DNA of 6,858 nt, taken from assembly GCA_030743445.1 (NCBI GenBank), contig JASLSL010000180.1, forward strand, positions 1-6,858. Direction: 5' to 3'. The notes beneath the pieces are model-generated. The model did not search any database. It saw only the letters and a program-made list of their open reading frames with translations, and was not told the origin of the DNA. The DNA is from Alphaproteobacteria bacterium (GTDB taxonomy: Bacteria > Pseudomonadota > Alphaproteobacteria > UBA8366). Made by a program: the position numbers and the translations under genes. Shown here piece after piece: positions 5,624 to 6,858 of this stretch (position 1 is its first letter; each line of letters begins with the position of its first letter).

Positions 5624-6714
5624 AGATCGCCGACGTCGAGGCCATCCCGGTCGAAATACCCTTCACCCACGCCGGCAAGCCGGCCGAGTGGGACGGCCAG
5701 ACCTGGAACACGCTGACCACGGTTCTGGTCAAGGTCGAAACGCAAGAGGGGTTTACCGGCTGGGGCGACGCGTTCAGCTACAACTGCTGCAGCGCCGTGG
5801 TGGCGGCGGTGCGGGATATGATCCGGCCGCGCGCCCTCGGGCGCGACGCCGCCGACATCGGCGCCTTGATGTATCAGCTGCAGCAGGAACTGCATCTCTG
5901 GGGCCGCTATGGCATTACCTTGTTCGCGCTTTCGGGCCTCGACATAGCACTCTGGGATGCGGCGGCGAAGCAGGCGGGCTTGTCGCTCTCGGCATTCCTC
6001 GGCGGGACGAAGCGCGAGACCATTCCGGGCTATGCCAGTCTATTCAAGTACCGCGATCCGGAGATCGTCGCCGAGCGCTGCCGCGCCTCAATCCTGGACG
6101 GCTACCCGGCGATCAAGCTGCACGAGACCGAGGAGCCGGAGGTCAAGGCGGCGCGCGAGGCGATCGGGCCCGGCGTGGCGCTCATGGTCGACACCAACTG
6201 CCCGTGGACGCCCGAGGCGGCGCACGAGAACGCCCTGCCCCTCAAGCCCTATGCCCTGCATTGGCTCGAAGAGCCGATCTTCCCGCCCGAGGATTTTGCC
6301 GCGCTCGCCAAGCTGCAGGAGCAGGTCGGCATCCCGCTCGCCGCCGGCGAGAATGCCTGCACCGCCTACGATTTCGAGAAGATGTTCCAGGCGGGTGCCG
6401 TGACCTACGCCCAGCCCAGCGTCACCAAGGTCGGCGGCATTACCGAGTTCCTCAAGGTCGCCGCACTCGCCGAAAGGTACGAGATCGAGCTGATGCCGCA
6501 CTCGCCCTATTTCGGGCCCGGCTTCCTCGCGAGCCTGCACTTGGCCGCACTTTCCGAGCAGGCGCTTATCGAACGGTTCTATGTCGACATGGAGGCGAGC
6601 CTCTACGGCCAGCTGATCGACACCAGCGAAGGCGAATTCCACCTGCCGCCGGGGCCCGGCATCGGCCCCGACCCGGACCCGCATGTGATCGCTGAGTATC
6701 GAATCGCGGAATAA
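5620..6714 (+). CDS. Mandelate racemase/muconate lactonizing enzyme family protein
   Basis: The 364-residue product is a complete enolase-superfamily enzyme: an N-terminal capping domain (about 1-125), then a (beta/alpha)7-beta barrel and a C-terminal cap segment. The Mg2+ ligands are visible as Asp191 (MVDTN, 189-193), Glu217 (LEEP, 216-219) and Glu244 (AAGEN, 241-245). The second-strand lysine motif reads K166-L-H168 instead of KxK. The barrel base His294 lies in MPHSPYFGPG (292-301), but its partner Asp, expected at 267 in QPD, is Ser (QPS, 265-267). Such enzymes abstract the proton next to a carboxylate to racemise, dehydrate or cycloisomerise it; the altered residues prevent assignment to a characterised function. 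It is co-translated with hyuB through an ATGA overlap and closes the operon, so it probably acts on the substrate or product of HyuAB. It is not a close copy of the broken gene at 2414-3091. Confidence 0.88.
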   Translation: MKIADVEAIPVEIPFTHAGKPAEWDGQTWNTLTTVLVKVETQEGFTGWGDAFSYNCCSAVVAAVRDMIRPRALGRDAADIGALMYQLQQELHLWGRYGITLFALSGLDIALWDAAAKQAGLSLSAFLGGTKRETIPGYASLFKYRDPEIVAERCRASILDGYPAIKLHETEEPEVKAAREAIGPGVALMVDTNCPWTPEAAHENALPLKPYALHWLEEPIFPPEDFAALAKLQEQVGIPLAAGENACTAYDFEKMFQAGAVTYAQPSVTKVGGITEFLKVAALAERYEIELMPHSPYFGPGFLASLHLAALSEQALIERFYVDMEASLYGQLIDTSEGEFHLPPGPGIGPDPDPHVIAEYRIAE

Positions 6715-6736
6715 AAAGGTGCCCGGCACCTTTTTT
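6713..6736 (+). terminator. Intrinsic terminator of the hyu operon
   Basis: A5 plus GGTGCC (6713-6723) pairs with GGCACC plus T5 (6725-6735) around C6724. In practice this gives a 10-bp hairpin with a 3-base loop and a run of six T. The TAA stop of the last gene lies at its 5' foot (6712-6714). Because of the flanking A and T tracts it can work on both strands. Confidence 0.8.
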
Positions 6737-6790
6737 ATTATTCCAACTAATTGATACTATTGACTAATAAAAGACACCTCATCGACTGAT

Positions 6791-6812
6791 AAAAGGTGCC
6801 TGGCACCTTTTT
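6791..6812. terminator. Second hairpin terminator, possibly bidirectional
   Basis: AAAAGGTGCC (6791-6800) and GGCACCTTTT (6802-6811) form a perfect hairpin around T6801, followed by one more T. On the minus strand the A-run becomes a T-run, so this copy could also end a convergent transcript entering from the right. It backs up the terminator at 6713-6736. The remaining bases 6813-6858 contain only an imperfect inverted repeat (GTTGCC at 6828, GGTAAC at 6848) and no recognisable gene. Confidence 0.65.
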
Positions 6813-6858
6813 ATATCGGGTGAGGGGGTTGCCAAGCACAGGCTAGCGGTAACGAATT

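Larger units (their letters stand above)
6713..6812. repeat. Pair of near-identical palindromes (REP-like)
   Basis: Two copies of AAAAGGTGCC-N-GGCACCTTTT, differing in the central base (C6724 versus T6801), lie 77 bases apart in the same orientation. Between them, 6759-6778 matches 6781-6800 at 15 of 20 positions (both contain GACT-ATAAAAG), hinting at a third, degraded unit. Palindromes with a GGTGCCTGGCACC core recur, from memory, as dispersed repeats, sometimes near REP-associated Y1 transposases. No transposase is present in this window. Confidence 0.55.

Noticed and set aside
20..6830. GAGGGGGTT shared by the left hairpin and the right edge, suggesting flanking direct repeats
   Set aside because: Nine bases of a G-rich string are too little, and the surrounding sequence does not match.
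6828..6853. Imperfect inverted repeat (GTTGCC / GGTAAC) near the right edge, possibly an insertion-sequence end
   Set aside because: The stem has a G-U pair and an internal loop, and no transposase or target duplication is visible before the window ends.

Overview
The window is a high-GC bacterial stretch holding a single plus-strand catabolic operon of the hydantoinase/oxoprolinase type, with a regulatory region in front and a double hairpin terminator region behind. The GC-rich codon use, the ATGA gene overlaps and the closeness of one gene remnant to the Bradyrhizobium D-tartrate dehydratase family (compared from memory) suggest a Pseudomonadota genome, probably alphaproteobacterial. No marker gene settles this.

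Layout. Bases 1-323 carry no protein gene but are dense with signals. At 3-40 there is a C/G-rich hairpin with four G-runs. At 41-130 lies AT-rich DNA in which I see no convincing feature. At 133-148 there is a near-consensus CRP-type palindrome, placed exactly 41.5 bases upstream of the start predicted from a TATATT -10 box at 170-175. A short transcript from about 182 would contain an anti-Shine-Dalgarno loop and end at a strong intrinsic terminator at 221-247. This is a candidate small RNA. A separate sigma-70-like promoter (TTGCCA, 16 bases, TATGAT, 267-294) then drives the operon.

The operon runs as follows: hyuA (324-2402); a GTG-started remnant of a D-tartrate-dehydratase-like enolase-superfamily gene with a large in-frame internal deletion (2414-3091); a HAD-family 2-haloacid-dehalogenase-like hydrolase (3088-3792); a 108-bp leftover copy of the hyuA 3' end (3791-3898); hyuB (3899-5623); and a complete enolase-superfamily gene (5620-6714). 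The last stop codon lies in the A-tract of an intrinsic terminator (6713-6736), and a near-identical second hairpin follows at 6791-6812.

How the genes work together. HyuA and HyuB are the two subunits of an ATP-dependent ring-opening amidohydrolase. The intact enolase-superfamily protein would racemise, dehydrate or cycloisomerise a carboxylate substrate or product. The HAD protein would perform a hydrolytic step. The actual substrate cannot be read from the sequence.

The clearest evolutionary signal is the 1.4-kb block between hyuA and hyuB. It has lower GC, contains a gene that has lost its catalytic barrel, and is bracketed by two copies (97 of 108 bases identical) of the hyuA tail. This indicates that the block was inserted, or that a longer tandem arrangement collapsed. 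The second tail copy still supplies the ribosome-binding site of hyuB.
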